From Streptomyces capitiformicae (GTDB taxonomy: Bacteria; Actinomycetota; Actinomycetes; Streptomycetales; Streptomycetaceae): a DNA stretch of 64,000 nucleotides. How positions within the stretch are numbered: position 1 is the first letter of the stretch; every line of letters begins with the position of its first letter. Shown in pieces: positions 50,917 to 59,060 of the stretch. Both the position numbers and the translations under genes were made by a program. A model generated the notes under the pieces. The model was not told the DNA's origin. It saw only the letters and a program-made list of their open reading frames with translations, and made no database searches. The stretch spans positions 3,657,767-3,721,766 of the forward strand of contig NZ_CP022161.1 of NCBI RefSeq assembly GCF_002214185.1, written 5' to 3'.

Positions 50917-52287
50917 ATGCGTTTCGCCGACGACCATCTGATCCCCCTGGTCGACGCCGGGCTGGGCAACAGCGCCTACCTCGTCGACCTCGGTGACGGC
51001 CGCGCCCTGGCCGTGGACGCGTGCCGTGACCTGCGTGCCCTGCGCGCGGCCGCCGAGCGGCGCGGGCTGACCGTGGCGTACGCGGCGGACACCCATCTGC
51101 ACGCGGACTTCCTCTCCGGCGCGGTCCAGCTCGCCCATGACGACGGTGCGCAGGTGCTGGCCTCCGCCGCCGGACGGCGGGCCTTCCCCCACGTACCGCT
51201 GGCGGACGGCGACGAGACGGACCTCGGCGGCCTGACCCTGCGGGCCCTGGCCACCCCCGGCCATACGGACGAGCACCTGTCCTTCCTGCTCCTGGACGGC
51301 GACCACGCACTCGGCGTCTTCACCGGCGGCTCGCTCATCGTGAACTCGGCCGCCCGCACCGACCTCCTCGGCGCCGAACGCGCCGAGGAACTCGCCCGCG
51401 CCCAGTACCGCTCGCTGCGGCGGCTGGCAGCGCTGCCGGACGCGACCGCGGTGTGGCCCACCCACGGTGCCGGTTCCTTCTGCTCGGCTGCGGAGGGCGC
51501 GGAGCGTACCTCCACCGTCGGCGCGCAGAAACGGACCAACCCCCTGCTGGCCGCCCCGGACGAGGACACCTTCGTACGGCGCCTGCTGGCCGGCCTCGGC
51601 AGTTACCCGGACTACTTCGACCGGCTCGCCGAGGCCAACCGGCGCGGCCCCGCCGTCCTGTCCGCCGCACCGCTGCTGCCCGGCCTGACCCCCGCGCAGG
51701 TCAAGTCCCTCCTCGCCGAGGGCGGTTACGTCGTCGACGTCCGACCGGCCGCCGAGTACGCGGCCGGACACATCCCGGGCGCGCTCTCCGTCCCGTTGCG
51801 CGACCAGTTCGCCACCTGGCTGGGCTGGCTGCTGCCCGACACCGCGCCCCTCGTCTTCATCACGGGCGAGGGCCAGGACCTCAGCGAGATCGTCTGGCAG
51901 GCGTACAAGATCGGGTACGAGCGCCTCGCCGGGCGTCTCCGTGGTGGCATGGCCGCCTGGCCGGCCGACGGCAACCGGCAGGCCACGACCGCGTTCGTCA
52001 CCGCCGAGCGTGCCGGGCAACGGCCGTACGTCGACGTACGGCAGGAGGCGGAGTTCGCCGCAGGGCACGTTCCGGGCGCGGTGCACATCGAGCTCGGTGG
52101 GCTCGCCGACCGTGCCGCCGACGCCCCGGACGGGCCCGTCGTGGCGTGCGGCCACGGTGAGCGGGCCATGACCGCCGCCAGCCTTCTCGAACGCGCGGGC
52201 CGCACCGACCTCGCCGTCCTCCGCGGTGGACCGGACGACTACGCGGCGGCCACCGGGCGACGACTCGTCGAGGGCACCGGCAGGTGA
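50917..52287 (+). CDS. MBL-fold persulfide-dioxygenase-like protein with two rhodanese domains
   Basis: A 456-residue fusion; ATG at 50917 follows GGAGG. The metallo-beta-lactamase part has ADTHLHADFLSG (about residue 58), in which Phe follows the Asp of the usual HxHxDH, then ATPGHTDEHLSF and WPTHGAG. Two rhodanese repeats follow: the first (VVDVRPAAEYAAGHIPGAL) has FITGEGQD in place of a Cys loop, and the second (VDVRQEAEFAAGHVPGA) has VVACGHGERA with Cys. The layout is like CstB/ETHE1-rhodanese proteins that oxidise persulfides. It is likely induced through the adjacent ArsR-rhodanese protein. Confidence 0.85.
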   Translation: MRFADDHLIPLVDAGLGNSAYLVDLGDGRALAVDACRDLRALRAAAERRGLTVAYAADTHLHADFLSGAVQLAHDDGAQVLASAAGRRAFPHVPLADGDETDLGGLTLRALATPGHTDEHLSFLLLDGDHALGVFTGGSLIVNSAARTDLLGAERAEELARAQYRSLRRLAALPDATAVWPTHGAGSFCSAAEGAERTSTVGAQKRTNPLLAAPDEDTFVRRLLAGLGSYPDYFDRLAEANRRGPAVLSAAPLLPGLTPAQVKSLLAEGGYVVDVRPAAEYAAGHIPGALSVPLRDQFATWLGWLLPDTAPLVFITGEGQDLSEIVWQAYKIGYERLAGRLRGGMAAWPADGNRQATTAFVTAERAGQRPYVDVRQEAEFAAGHVPGAVHIELGGLADRAADAPDGPVVACGHGERAMTAASLLERAGRTDLAVLRGGPDDYAAATGRRLVEGTGR

Positions 52288-52454
52288 GGGATGGTCCTGG
52301 GGATGGTCCCGGGCGTCGGCAGGTGAGGGCTGGTGCAGGGGACGGGCAGGTGAGGGCTGGTGCAGGCGACGGGCAGGTGAGGGCTGGTGCAGGCGACGGG
52401 CAGGTGAGGGCTGGTGCAGGCGACGGGCAGGTGAAGGCCGGCGCAGGACACCGC
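52281..52454 (+). repeat. 27-base tandem repeat array at the MBL/MFS junction
   Basis: Four near-identical 27-base units (52320-52427) are flanked by degenerate ones. Each contains CAGGTGAGGGCTGGTGCAGG. The first, imperfect unit begins at the end of the MBL gene, whose stop codon is in a CAGGTGAGGG copy. Translated in the MFS frame, each unit gives VRAGAGDGQ and contains a GTG codon. Confidence 0.85.
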
Positions 52455-53936
52455 CGGGTGAGGCCTGTTCGTCTGGGCCTGCGGGAGAACCGGGCGCAGT
52501 TCACCCTGCTCGTCGTCGTCAACGTCTGCGTCGGTGGCCTGGTCGGCCTGGAACGCACCACCGTCCCGCTCATCGGCACCGACGTCTTCGGTCTGACCAG
52601 CGACCTGGCCGTCTTCTCCTTCATCATCGCCTTCGGGGTCACCAAGGCGCTGACCAACCTCGCCGCCGGCGCCCTGACCGCCCGCTTCCGCCGCAAGCGG
52701 CTCCTCGTCGCCGGGTGGCTGGTCGGCGTCCCCGTCCCCTTCGCCCTCGCGTGGGCGCCGTCGTGGGGCTGGATCATCGCCGCGAACGTCCTGCTCGGCC
52801 TCAACCAGGGCCTGACCTGGTCGATGACGGTCAACATGAAGATCGACCTGGTCGGCCCGGCCCGCCGGGGCCTGGCCACCGGCCTCAACGAAGCCGCCGG
52901 TTACACGGCGGTCGGCGCCACCGCCCTCCTCACCGGCTACCTCGCCACCGCGTACGGTCTGCGTCCCGCCCCCGAGCTCATCGGCGTCGTCTTCGTCACC
53001 GCCGGACTCGCCCTCTCCCTCGTCGTCCGCGACACCGCCGCCCATGTCGCCCTCGAACTCGCCCGGCACACCGAGCCGTCGCCCGCCGGCGAGGGCCCCA
53101 GGGCCCTTCTGATGGATCTGCGTGGCGTCGCGACGCCCGGCACGTTCCCCCGCTCCCGGCTTCTCCCCCACTCCCGGCTTCGCTCGAGCGGGAGGGGCCC
53201 CCATGAGCGGGAGGGCCCCCACCACCGCACCGGGCACAAGCCCAAGTACATCCAGTCCATCTACGGGGCCTTCCGCCCGGCACGCCGAGAGCACGCACCG
53301 GACGCCGCTCCTTCGCCCACGGAGATCCATCAGAAGGGCCCTGGCCCGGCCGCCACCTTCGCCCGTACGTCGTGGCGCGACCGTTCCCTGCGCGGCGCCT
53401 GCCAGGCCGGCCTGGTCAACAACCTCAACGACGGCCTGACCTGGGGCGTCTTCCCGCTCCTCTTCACCGACCACGGCCTCGGTCTCGCCGCCGTCGGCCT
53501 GATCAAGGGCCTCTACCCGATTCTGTGGGGCCTCGGCCAGATCCCCACCGGGCACCTCGCGGACCGCGTCGGCCGCAAACCCCTCGTCGTCCACGGCATG
53601 CTCGTCCAGGCCGCCGGTCTCGTCCTCGCCCCGGCCCTGCTCGACCGCCCACTGCTCGCGGGGGTCCTCTCCGCCGTGTTCCTCGGCATCGGCACGGCCA
53701 TGGTCTACCCGGCCCTGATCGCCTCCGTCTCCGACCACGCCCACCCCGCCTGGCGCGCGAACGCACTCGGCACGTACCGCTTCTGGCGCGACCTCGGCTA
53801 CGCCGCCGGCGCCCTGACCGCCGGCGTCCTCGCCGACACCCTCGGCCTGAACGCCACCGTCATCGCCGCCGCCGCACTGACCACCGCGTCGGGCCTCCTC
53901 GCGGCGCGGTGGATGACGGAACGGCCGGTGCGGTGA
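52284..53936 (+). CDS. MFS transporter with repeat-encoded N-terminus and MITE-derived linker
   Basis: Up to 550 residues. GTG at 52284 overlaps the MBL stop (GTGA) and gives an amino-terminal Gly/Ala repeat; GTG at 52458 would give a usual start at VRPVRLGLRENRAQF. Twelve membrane helices are likely: six from FTLLVVVNVCVGGLVGLER, and six after about residue 370 from NDGLTWGVFPLLFTDHG, with motif A GHLADRVGRKP. About 83 residues of the central loop (near 272-354) are encoded by an inserted element. The position beside sulfur genes suggests export of a sulfur compound or drug. Whether the protein still works with the loop insert is unknown. Confidence 0.75.
   Translation: MRDGPGDGPGRRQVRAGAGDGQVRAGAGDGQVRAGAGDGQVRAGAGDGQVKAGAGHRRVRPVRLGLRENRAQFTLLVVVNVCVGGLVGLERTTVPLIGTDVFGLTSDLAVFSFIIAFGVTKALTNLAAGALTARFRRKRLLVAGWLVGVPVPFALAWAPSWGWIIAANVLLGLNQGLTWSMTVNMKIDLVGPARRGLATGLNEAAGYTAVGATALLTGYLATAYGLRPAPELIGVVFVTAGLALSLVVRDTAAHVALELARHTEPSPAGEGPRALLMDLRGVATPGTFPRSRLLPHSRLRSSGRGPHEREGPHHRTGHKPKYIQSIYGAFRPARREHAPDAAPSPTEIHQKGPGPAATFARTSWRDRSLRGACQAGLVNNLNDGLTWGVFPLLFTDHGLGLAAVGLIKGLYPILWGLGQIPTGHLADRVGRKPLVVHGMLVQAAGLVLAPALLDRPLLAGVLSAVFLGIGTAMVYPALIASVSDHAHPAWRANALGTYRFWRDLGYAAGALTAGVLADTLGLNATVIAAAALTTASGLLAARWMTERPVR
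53098..53344. mobile_element. MITE-like insertion with 28-base inverted ends, in-frame in the MFS gene
   Basis: The ends are 28-base inverted repeats with one mismatch: 53098-53125 begins CCAGGGCCCTTCTGATGG, and 53317-53344 is its near-exact reverse complement. Inside is a second, shorter inverted segment of GC-rich hairpin sequence (CTCCCGGCTTCGCTCGAGCG by position 53171-53190) typical of dispersed Streptomyces repeats. No transposase is encoded in the 247 bases. The insertion reads through without a stop and keeps the MFS frame. No certain target duplication can be called. Confidence 0.8.
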
Positions 53937-54102
53937 GCAGGACGCTGTTGGAGGTTCAGCCCGCCCGCACCAGACCGCCGTCGGCCGATCGGGCAGTGTC
54001 CTTCCGGGCAGTGGCTGGAGAGACAATTTCGGCCAAGGCCGGGCGTTCGTAAGGTCGTTGGCGCAGGCAATCGCACACGCACGCGTCAACGGGGAGTTCC
54101 AC

Positions 54103-54795
54103 ATGCTCATGTCCACCACCGGCCGTCTCACGTCGGCCGCGGTCGCCACCGTCGCCGGTCTCGCGGTGCTCGCGCCCGCGGCTCACGCCGTGGAGCAGGG
54201 CCCGGCCAAGCCGGCCGCGAAGCTGACCGTCGCCGGGTACACCAAGTACCTCCAGACGCAGAAGTCTCCCGAGGCGAAGCTGGCGCTCAAGAAGTTCCTG
54301 AAGCTGAACAAGGGGCAGAAGGCCGTCTTCGTCAAGGACCTTCAGGACCGCAGGATCTACCGGGCGCTGCTCAGCCAGGCGAGGGGTCCCATCGGCAAGC
54401 CGGTCAGCATCACCGACCCGCACAACAAGGAAGTCCGGTTCGTCACGAAGGTCAGCTCCACCGTCGCCAAGGACAAGTACCGCACCACCACCGTCCGCTT
54501 CACCGTGACCGAGGAGATCTTCAAGATCCCGGTCACCAGCGAGACCCTCACCTTCAGCTACGCGACCGCCGGCGACGGCCCGCGGAAGACCGTCGGCTCC
54601 GCCAAGGTCACCAACGTCAACGCGGCCATCGCCATCAAGAACAACCCGCGCGTCAGCATCAAGGGCAAGCTCGCCCAGACCAGGTGGGTCGCCACCCCGC
54701 AGGTGAAGTCCTTCGGCAAGGCCGTTGTCAAGAAGCAGGACATTCACGGCAACAAGGCCACCTTCCGGGCCTTCCTCGGCAACATCGACGACTGA
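54103..54795 (+). CDS. Secreted hypothetical protein
   Basis: A 230-residue exported protein. ATG at 54103 follows GGGGAG; ATG 54109 is also possible. The signal reads MSTTGRLTSAAVATVAGLAV and ends near AAHAVEQ (cut after AHA). The mature part begins QGPAKPAAKLTVAGYTKYLQ, is Lys- and Thr-rich and lacks cysteines. A conserved domain is not recognised; the second half seems beta-rich. A strong terminator follows. Confidence 0.7.
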   Translation: MLMSTTGRLTSAAVATVAGLAVLAPAAHAVEQGPAKPAAKLTVAGYTKYLQTQKSPEAKLALKKFLKLNKGQKAVFVKDLQDRRIYRALLSQARGPIGKPVSITDPHNKEVRFVTKVSSTVAKDKYRTTTVRFTVTEEIFKIPVTSETLTFSYATAGDGPRKTVGSAKVTNVNAAIAIKNNPRVSIKGKLAQTRWVATPQVKSFGKAVVKKQDIHGNKATFRAFLGNIDD

Positions 54796-54838
54796 CACCC
54801 GGCCCACCCGGCTCAACCCCCCTCGCCCTCACCACAGG

Positions 54839-54876
54839 AAACGGCTCGCCCGGCACAGTCCGCGGCGGGCCGTTTT
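54839..54876 (+). terminator. Intrinsic terminator after the secreted protein
   Basis: AAACGGCTCGCC (54839-54850) pairs with GGCGGGCCGTTT (54864-54875) over 12 bases including one wobble, with a 13-base loop and TTTT at the end of the stem. This is one of the few hairpins here with a U run. Confidence 0.8.
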
Positions 54877-55191
54877 CGTATGCGGACCGCCTGCTTGACG
54901 GTTTCGGCCATTGTCGGATTACCGGGGAAAGGGCCCGGGAAAGCGACGGCGAATCACCAGGAGGGAGGGTTTGAGCGGACCTCGCTGGACGCCGACGGAT
55001 CCGCAGCCCCATCATCGCCCGCGCGAACGCCGACCGACCCGACCCGCCCATACGGATAAAACGGCACCGCAAACTCGAATTCCTGCTCGATATTCGCCTT
55101 TCCGTCGCGGCGAAAACCGCCCCTTGTGAGCCGTACGTCCGGCATCGCAGCATGTATCCGGAATTTCCGTCTACCCGGAAGGAAACACGCG
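54877..55191. other. Leader region of the lasso cluster
   Basis: No convincing gene occurs in these 315 bases. An open frame from 54911 to 55129 gives only an Arg/Pro-rich product. The stretch near 55070-55100 is relatively A/T-rich (GATATT) and is where a promoter for the precursor gene would be expected, but no clear -35/-10 pair can be assigned. Confidence 0.5.
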
Positions 55192-55326
55192 ATGGAGCAG
55201 GCCCAGACGGACCAGAAGCCGGTGTACGAGCCGCCGGCGGTGGCCGAGGTCGCCGAGTTCTCGGAGCTGACCACCGGTTGTGGGTTCGACTTCTTCGAGA
55301 TGCCCGCCCAGCACAACATCTGCTGA
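55192..55326 (+). CDS. Lasso peptide precursor
   Basis: A 44-residue precursor. ATG at 55192 has AAGGAAA at good spacing. The leader (residues 1-28) carries YEPP (Tyr12-Pro15), the YxxP motif read by the RRE protein, and Thr27 at the -2 position usual for lasso cleavage. The predicted core is GCGFDFFEMPAQHNIC (16 residues): Gly1 can cyclise to Glu8, leaving an eight-residue tail, and Cys2 and Cys16 could join by a disulfide between ring and tail. This pattern resembles class III lasso peptides such as BI-32169, which have one disulfide to a C-terminal Cys. The gene is followed by cyclase, RRE, peptidase and ABC exporter genes. Confidence 0.9.
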   Translation: MEQAQTDQKPVYEPPAVAEVAEFSELTTGCGFDFFEMPAQHNIC

Positions 55327-55492
55327 GCCGGATCGTCACCTCGCGTCGAGCGTGAGTCGCACGTGACGGGTCGCGGCCGGGTCGGCGCCCGCCCTTTTCG
55401 GGACGAGCGCGTGAAATCCCGGCCGCGACTGGAATTCGTTCACCGAATACACCTTTTCGAGGCCGGGAAGGCCGGGAAAACACCAGGGGGTC
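55327..55492 (+). promoter_or_regulatory. Spacer with hairpin between precursor and cyclase genes
   Basis: GTCAC (55335-55339) and GTGAC (55363-55367) flank a partly paired stretch just after the precursor stop. A leaky stem here would let more precursor than enzyme message be made, as seen in other RiPP clusters. This is inference. AGGGGG before 55493 is the ribosome-binding site of the cyclase gene. Confidence 0.35.
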
Positions 55493-57361
55493 ATGAGCGT
55501 GATGCCGGAAAGCACGGCGGCGGGCAGCGGCTGGTTCGCGGTTCTCCCGGACTGCGAGGCGGCGCGGGCGGCCGCCTCGGTCCTGGGCGCGGAGGCGGCG
55601 CGGATCGTGGAGCACGCCTCGGGGCGGCCGTGGCTCGTCGGACACTGGGCCGACGGCGAGGTCGTCGTCGCGACGGTCGGCGACGCCCGGGTGGCGGCCG
55701 TGGGCCTCACCCCGCTGACCGGAGCCCGCCTCGCCGCACTCGTCCGGGAAGGCGACGCGCTCGGCTCGCTCGACCGGATCGCCGCGAACGGCCCGACCGG
55801 CAGCTGCCATCTGCTCGCGTCCGAGGCGGGCCGGCTGCGGTCCCAGGGGACGGCCTCGGGGCTGCGGCGGCTGTTCTCCGCCCGGGTGGCCGGTGTCATG
55901 GTCGCCTGTGACCGCTCGGACGTCCTGGCCGCCGCCCTCGACGCGGGCATCGACGAACGCCTGGTGGCCCTCCGCCTCATGGACCCGCTGATCCCGCACC
56001 CCCTCGACGAACGCCCCCTGTGGCGGGGCGTGGCGGCGGTCCCGGCCGGTACGGCACTGCTGACCGACCCCGACGGCCACGCCCGTACGCGGCGCTGGTG
56101 GCACGCACCCGAGTCCGACCTCCCCCTCGCCGAGGGCGCGGAGCGGCTGGCCGGGGCGCTCGCGGACGCGGTCGCCGTACGCACCGCCGACGGCGGGCTG
56201 ATCAGCTCGGACCTGTCCGGCGGGCTGGACTCCACCTCGCTGTGCTTCCTGGCCGCGCGGGGGCCCGCCCGGCTGCTCGCCCTCACCCTCACCGGCTCCG
56301 ACCCCGCCAACGACGACCTCTCCTGGGCCCGGCGGGCCGCGGGCCGGCTGCCGGACGCCGAGCATCTGGTGCTGCCGACGGCCGACCTGCCGGCGCACTA
56401 CACCGGGGTGCTGCGCGCGGGCGAGGGTGTCGACGAACCGGCCCTCGGGGGCCGCGTCCACGCCGCGTTCGCCGAGACCGCGCGCCGCCTGGCGGACCGG
56501 GGCTCTCGGCTGCATCTGTCCGGGGAGGGCGCGGACCAGATCCTGTCCGCGCGCACGCCGTACCTGCACACCACGCTCCGCACCCGGCCCCGCACCGCCG
56601 TCACCCACCTGCGCGCCACGGTCTCCACCCAGCGCTGGCGCCTGCTGCCGACGTTGCGGGCGCTGGCCGACAACCGCTCGTACGGGCGCTGGCTCGCCGA
56701 CACCACCCAGAACCTCTCCCCCGTACTGGCCCTGGACGGTTCCCCCGCCCTGGGCTGGCAGATGCTGCGGCCCCAACTGCCGCCCTGGGCAAGCCGGGAC
56801 GCGGCGGGCACCGTACGGGAACTGCTCTGGCAGACCGCCCTCGAAGCCGAGCCCCTCGCCGGCGACCGCGGCCGGCACGAGGTCCTGTGGTCCGTGCGGA
56901 ACGGCACCCGGCTGGCCCGTCAGCTCACCCGCGTCACCAGCCGGGCGGGTCTGGCCACGCACTACCCCTTCTACGACGACCGCGTACTGGAGGCGGCCCT
57001 GTCCGTACAGCTGCACGAGCGCACCACCCCCTTCGCGTACAAGCCGCTGCTGGTGAGGGCGATGCGGGACGCGATGCCCGCCGAGCTGCTCACCCGCAGC
57101 ACCAAGGGCGAGTACAGCGCCGAGATGCAGAGCGGTCTGCGCGCCCACCGCGCCCAGCTGGCGGAGCTGCTCGACCAGCCGCTCCTCGGCACGCTCGGCC
57201 TCGTCGACGCCGACGCCCTGCGCCGGGCCTGTCTGAGCATGTTCCCGCCCCGGCTGTCGCCGGTCACGCTGGAGGCGACCCTGGCCGTCGAGACCTGGCT
57301 GCGCGCCCACACCGGACCGGCCGCGTCCACCACCGCCCTGGGAAGCGAGGCGGCGGCATGA
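55493..57361 (+). CDS. Lasso cyclase (asparagine-synthetase-like, C protein)
   Basis: A 622-residue protein. The carboxyl ATP-pyrophosphatase domain starts LISSDLSGGLDSTSLCFLA (SGGLDS at 242-247), followed by HLSGEGADQILS (about residue 343), HYPFYDDRVLEAAL and TKGEYSAEM. The amino half resembles a class II amidotransferase fold but lacks Cys at position 2, as lasso cyclases do. It activates the side-chain acid of the core, predicted Glu8, by adenylation and closes the ring on Gly1. The RRE gene overlaps its stop (ATGA). Confidence 0.9.
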   Translation: MSVMPESTAAGSGWFAVLPDCEAARAAASVLGAEAARIVEHASGRPWLVGHWADGEVVVATVGDARVAAVGLTPLTGARLAALVREGDALGSLDRIAANGPTGSCHLLASEAGRLRSQGTASGLRRLFSARVAGVMVACDRSDVLAAALDAGIDERLVALRLMDPLIPHPLDERPLWRGVAAVPAGTALLTDPDGHARTRRWWHAPESDLPLAEGAERLAGALADAVAVRTADGGLISSDLSGGLDSTSLCFLAARGPARLLALTLTGSDPANDDLSWARRAAGRLPDAEHLVLPTADLPAHYTGVLRAGEGVDEPALGGRVHAAFAETARRLADRGSRLHLSGEGADQILSARTPYLHTTLRTRPRTAVTHLRATVSTQRWRLLPTLRALADNRSYGRWLADTTQNLSPVLALDGSPALGWQMLRPQLPPWASRDAAGTVRELLWQTALEAEPLAGDRGRHEVLWSVRNGTRLARQLTRVTSRAGLATHYPFYDDRVLEAALSVQLHERTTPFAYKPLLVRAMRDAMPAELLTRSTKGEYSAEMQSGLRAHRAQLAELLDQPLLGTLGLVDADALRRACLSMFPPRLSPVTLEATLAVETWLRAHTGPAASTTALGSEAAA

Positions 57362-57621
57362 ACGGGACCACCAAGTTGCGGCGGCACGTCTCCGCCTCCG
57401 ACGTCGCGGACGGCATGGTCCTCCTCGACGAGCGCAAGGGCCGCTACTTCAAGCTGAATCCGAGCGCCGCCCTGATCCTGCGCGCCCTGCTCGACGGCTC
57501 CTCGCCGGACGAGGTGGCGAGGGTCCTGGTCGAGCGGTACGAGGTCTCCGAGGAGCGGGCGGCCGCCGATGTCGACGCGCTCACCGCCGAGTTGGCCGGC
57601 ATCGGGCTGGTGGTCGCGTGA
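57358..57621 (+). CDS. RRE/PqqD-like leader-binding protein (B1)
   Basis: An 87-residue PqqD-type protein. ATG at 57358 overlaps the cyclase stop and its own stop overlaps the peptidase start (GTGA). DGMVLLDERKGRYFKLNPSA and LDGSSPDEVARVLVERYE are typical. In lasso clusters this protein grips the YxxP leader motif and delivers the precursor to the peptidase and cyclase. Confidence 0.9.
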   Translation: MNGTTKLRRHVSASDVADGMVLLDERKGRYFKLNPSAALILRALLDGSSPDEVARVLVERYEVSEERAAADVDALTAELAGIGLVVA

Positions 57622-58040
57622 GCGTCCCCAGCGTCTTCCGGACCCGGCCCCGGCTGCCTCTGCGCCGACGCCCGCTGCCGCTCCTCGCGGTGGGCGCCGC
57701 GCACCTGATCGGCCGGCTCTCCCCACTGCGCATCCGGCAGATCCTGACCGCCTGTTCGCGCGGCGCCCGCCCCGCGACGTACGCCGAGGCCGCGCGGGCG
57801 CGCGGTGAGGTGGTCGCGGTGAGTGTGCGCTGCGCCGGGCAGGGCTGTCTGCCGCGCTCCATCGCCACCGTGCTGCTGTGCCGCGTCCGCGGCAGCTGGC
57901 CGACCTGGCGTACGGGCATGCGTACGGTCCCGATGGTCGCCCACGCGTGGGTGGAGGCGGAGGGCCAACCGGTGGAGGACCTGCCGCTCACCCCGGGTAT
58001 CCCGCCGCTCATCACCGTCGCGCCACGGAAGCACCCATAA
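57618..58040 (+). CDS. Lasso leader peptidase (B2, transglutaminase-like)
   Basis: A 140-residue cysteine protease. GTG at 57618 overlaps the preceding stop. The catalytic Cys77 lies in GQGCLPRSIAT, His109 in VAHAWVEAEG and the acid is probably Asp121 in VEDLPLTPG. Enzymes of this family cut the precursor after the residue that follows Thr(-2). The amino end is short and basic. Confidence 0.9.
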   Translation: MSVPSVFRTRPRLPLRRRPLPLLAVGAAHLIGRLSPLRIRQILTACSRGARPATYAEAARARGEVVAVSVRCAGQGCLPRSIATVLLCRVRGSWPTWRTGMRTVPMVAHAWVEAEGQPVEDLPLTPGIPPLITVAPRKHP

Positions 58041-58086
58041 GGACTCATAAGGACTTATGCAGACTCATAACAGAGGGGGAGCCATC

Positions 58087-59013
58087 GTGCCGGGCGCCGA
58101 CATCGCCGTACGCACCGAGGAACTCAGCAAGCTCTACGGGACCCGCGAGGCCCTGGTCGGACTCGACCTCACCGTCCCGGCCGGCCAGGTCTTCGGCTTC
58201 CTCGGCCCCAACGGGGCGGGCAAGACCACCACCATCGGCATCCTGTGCACCCTGTTGCGGCCGACGCTGGGCCACGCGTGGGTGGCCGGGGCGCATGTGG
58301 CCCGCGAGGCCGGGCGGGTACGGCGCCGGATCGGCGTCGTCTTCCAGGAACAGACCCTCGACCAGGACCTGACGGCCATGGAGAGCATGCGCATGCAGGC
58401 CGAGTTGTACGGGCTGCCCGGCCCGGCGGCCCGCGCCGCCAGTACCGCGCTGCTCGACCTGATGGGCCTCGCCGACCGGGCCGGCCACGTCGTACGCACC
58501 CTCTCCGGTGGCACCCGCCGCCGACTGGAGATAGCCCGGGCGCTGGTGCACGGTCCCCGGGTGCTCTTCCTCGACGAGCCCACCACCGGGCTCGACCCGC
58601 AGACCCGGGCCGCCGTCCGGGAGCATCTGCGGCTGCTGTGCCGGGAGCACGGCATCACCGTGTTCCTGACCACGCATCATCTGGAGGAGGCCGAGCACTG
58701 CGACCGCATCGCCATCATCGACGACGGCGAACTGGTCGCGGAGGGCTCGCCCGGGGAGCTGAAGGCGGTCATCGGCGCCGACCTCGTCACCCTGCGCACC
58801 GACGACGACGAGCGGGTCGCCGAGGCCGTACGCCGGCTGTTCGGCGTCGCGACGGTGACCGGGCCCGGCGGCGTACGGCTGCGCGCGCCCGACGGGGCCG
58901 CCCTGGTCCCCCGGCTGTGCGCCGAACTCACCGTCCCCATCCACTCCGTGACCGTCGCCCCGCCCACCCTCGACGACGTGTTCCTGCACCACACGGGCCG
59001 CACGATCCGCTAG
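58087..59013 (+). CDS. ABC exporter ATPase of the lasso cluster (DrrA-like)
   Basis: A 308-residue ATPase. GTG at 58087 has AGGGGGAG directly upstream; ATG 58057 adds an unconserved stretch. Walker A is GPNGAGKTTT, the signature LSGGTRRRLEIARALV and Walker B VLFLDEPTTGLD, with TTHHLEEAE as the His switch. The carboxyl extension ends in TLDDVFLHHTGR, as in DrrA-type exporters. With the next gene it should export the peptide and confer immunity. Confidence 0.9.
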   Translation: MPGADIAVRTEELSKLYGTREALVGLDLTVPAGQVFGFLGPNGAGKTTTIGILCTLLRPTLGHAWVAGAHVAREAGRVRRRIGVVFQEQTLDQDLTAMESMRMQAELYGLPGPAARAASTALLDLMGLADRAGHVVRTLSGGTRRRLEIARALVHGPRVLFLDEPTTGLDPQTRAAVREHLRLLCREHGITVFLTTHHLEEAEHCDRIAIIDDGELVAEGSPGELKAVIGADLVTLRTDDDERVAEAVRRLFGVATVTGPGGVRLRAPDGAALVPRLCAELTVPIHSVTVAPPTLDDVFLHHTGRTIR

Positions 59014-59060
59014 ACGCGTCGCTGACGCGAAAGTCCCGTCCCTCCGGAGGAGGCATTCCT

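Noticed and set aside
54911..55129. A small open frame upstream of the lasso precursor, considered as a second precursor.
   Set aside because: Arg/Pro-rich product without a YxxP leader motif, a Thr(-2) or a plausible core.
54728..57310. An 860-codon open frame on the minus strand opposite the lasso cyclase.
   Set aside because: Low-complexity antisense of a GC-rich gene that would also erase the precursor gene; no start signal or domain.
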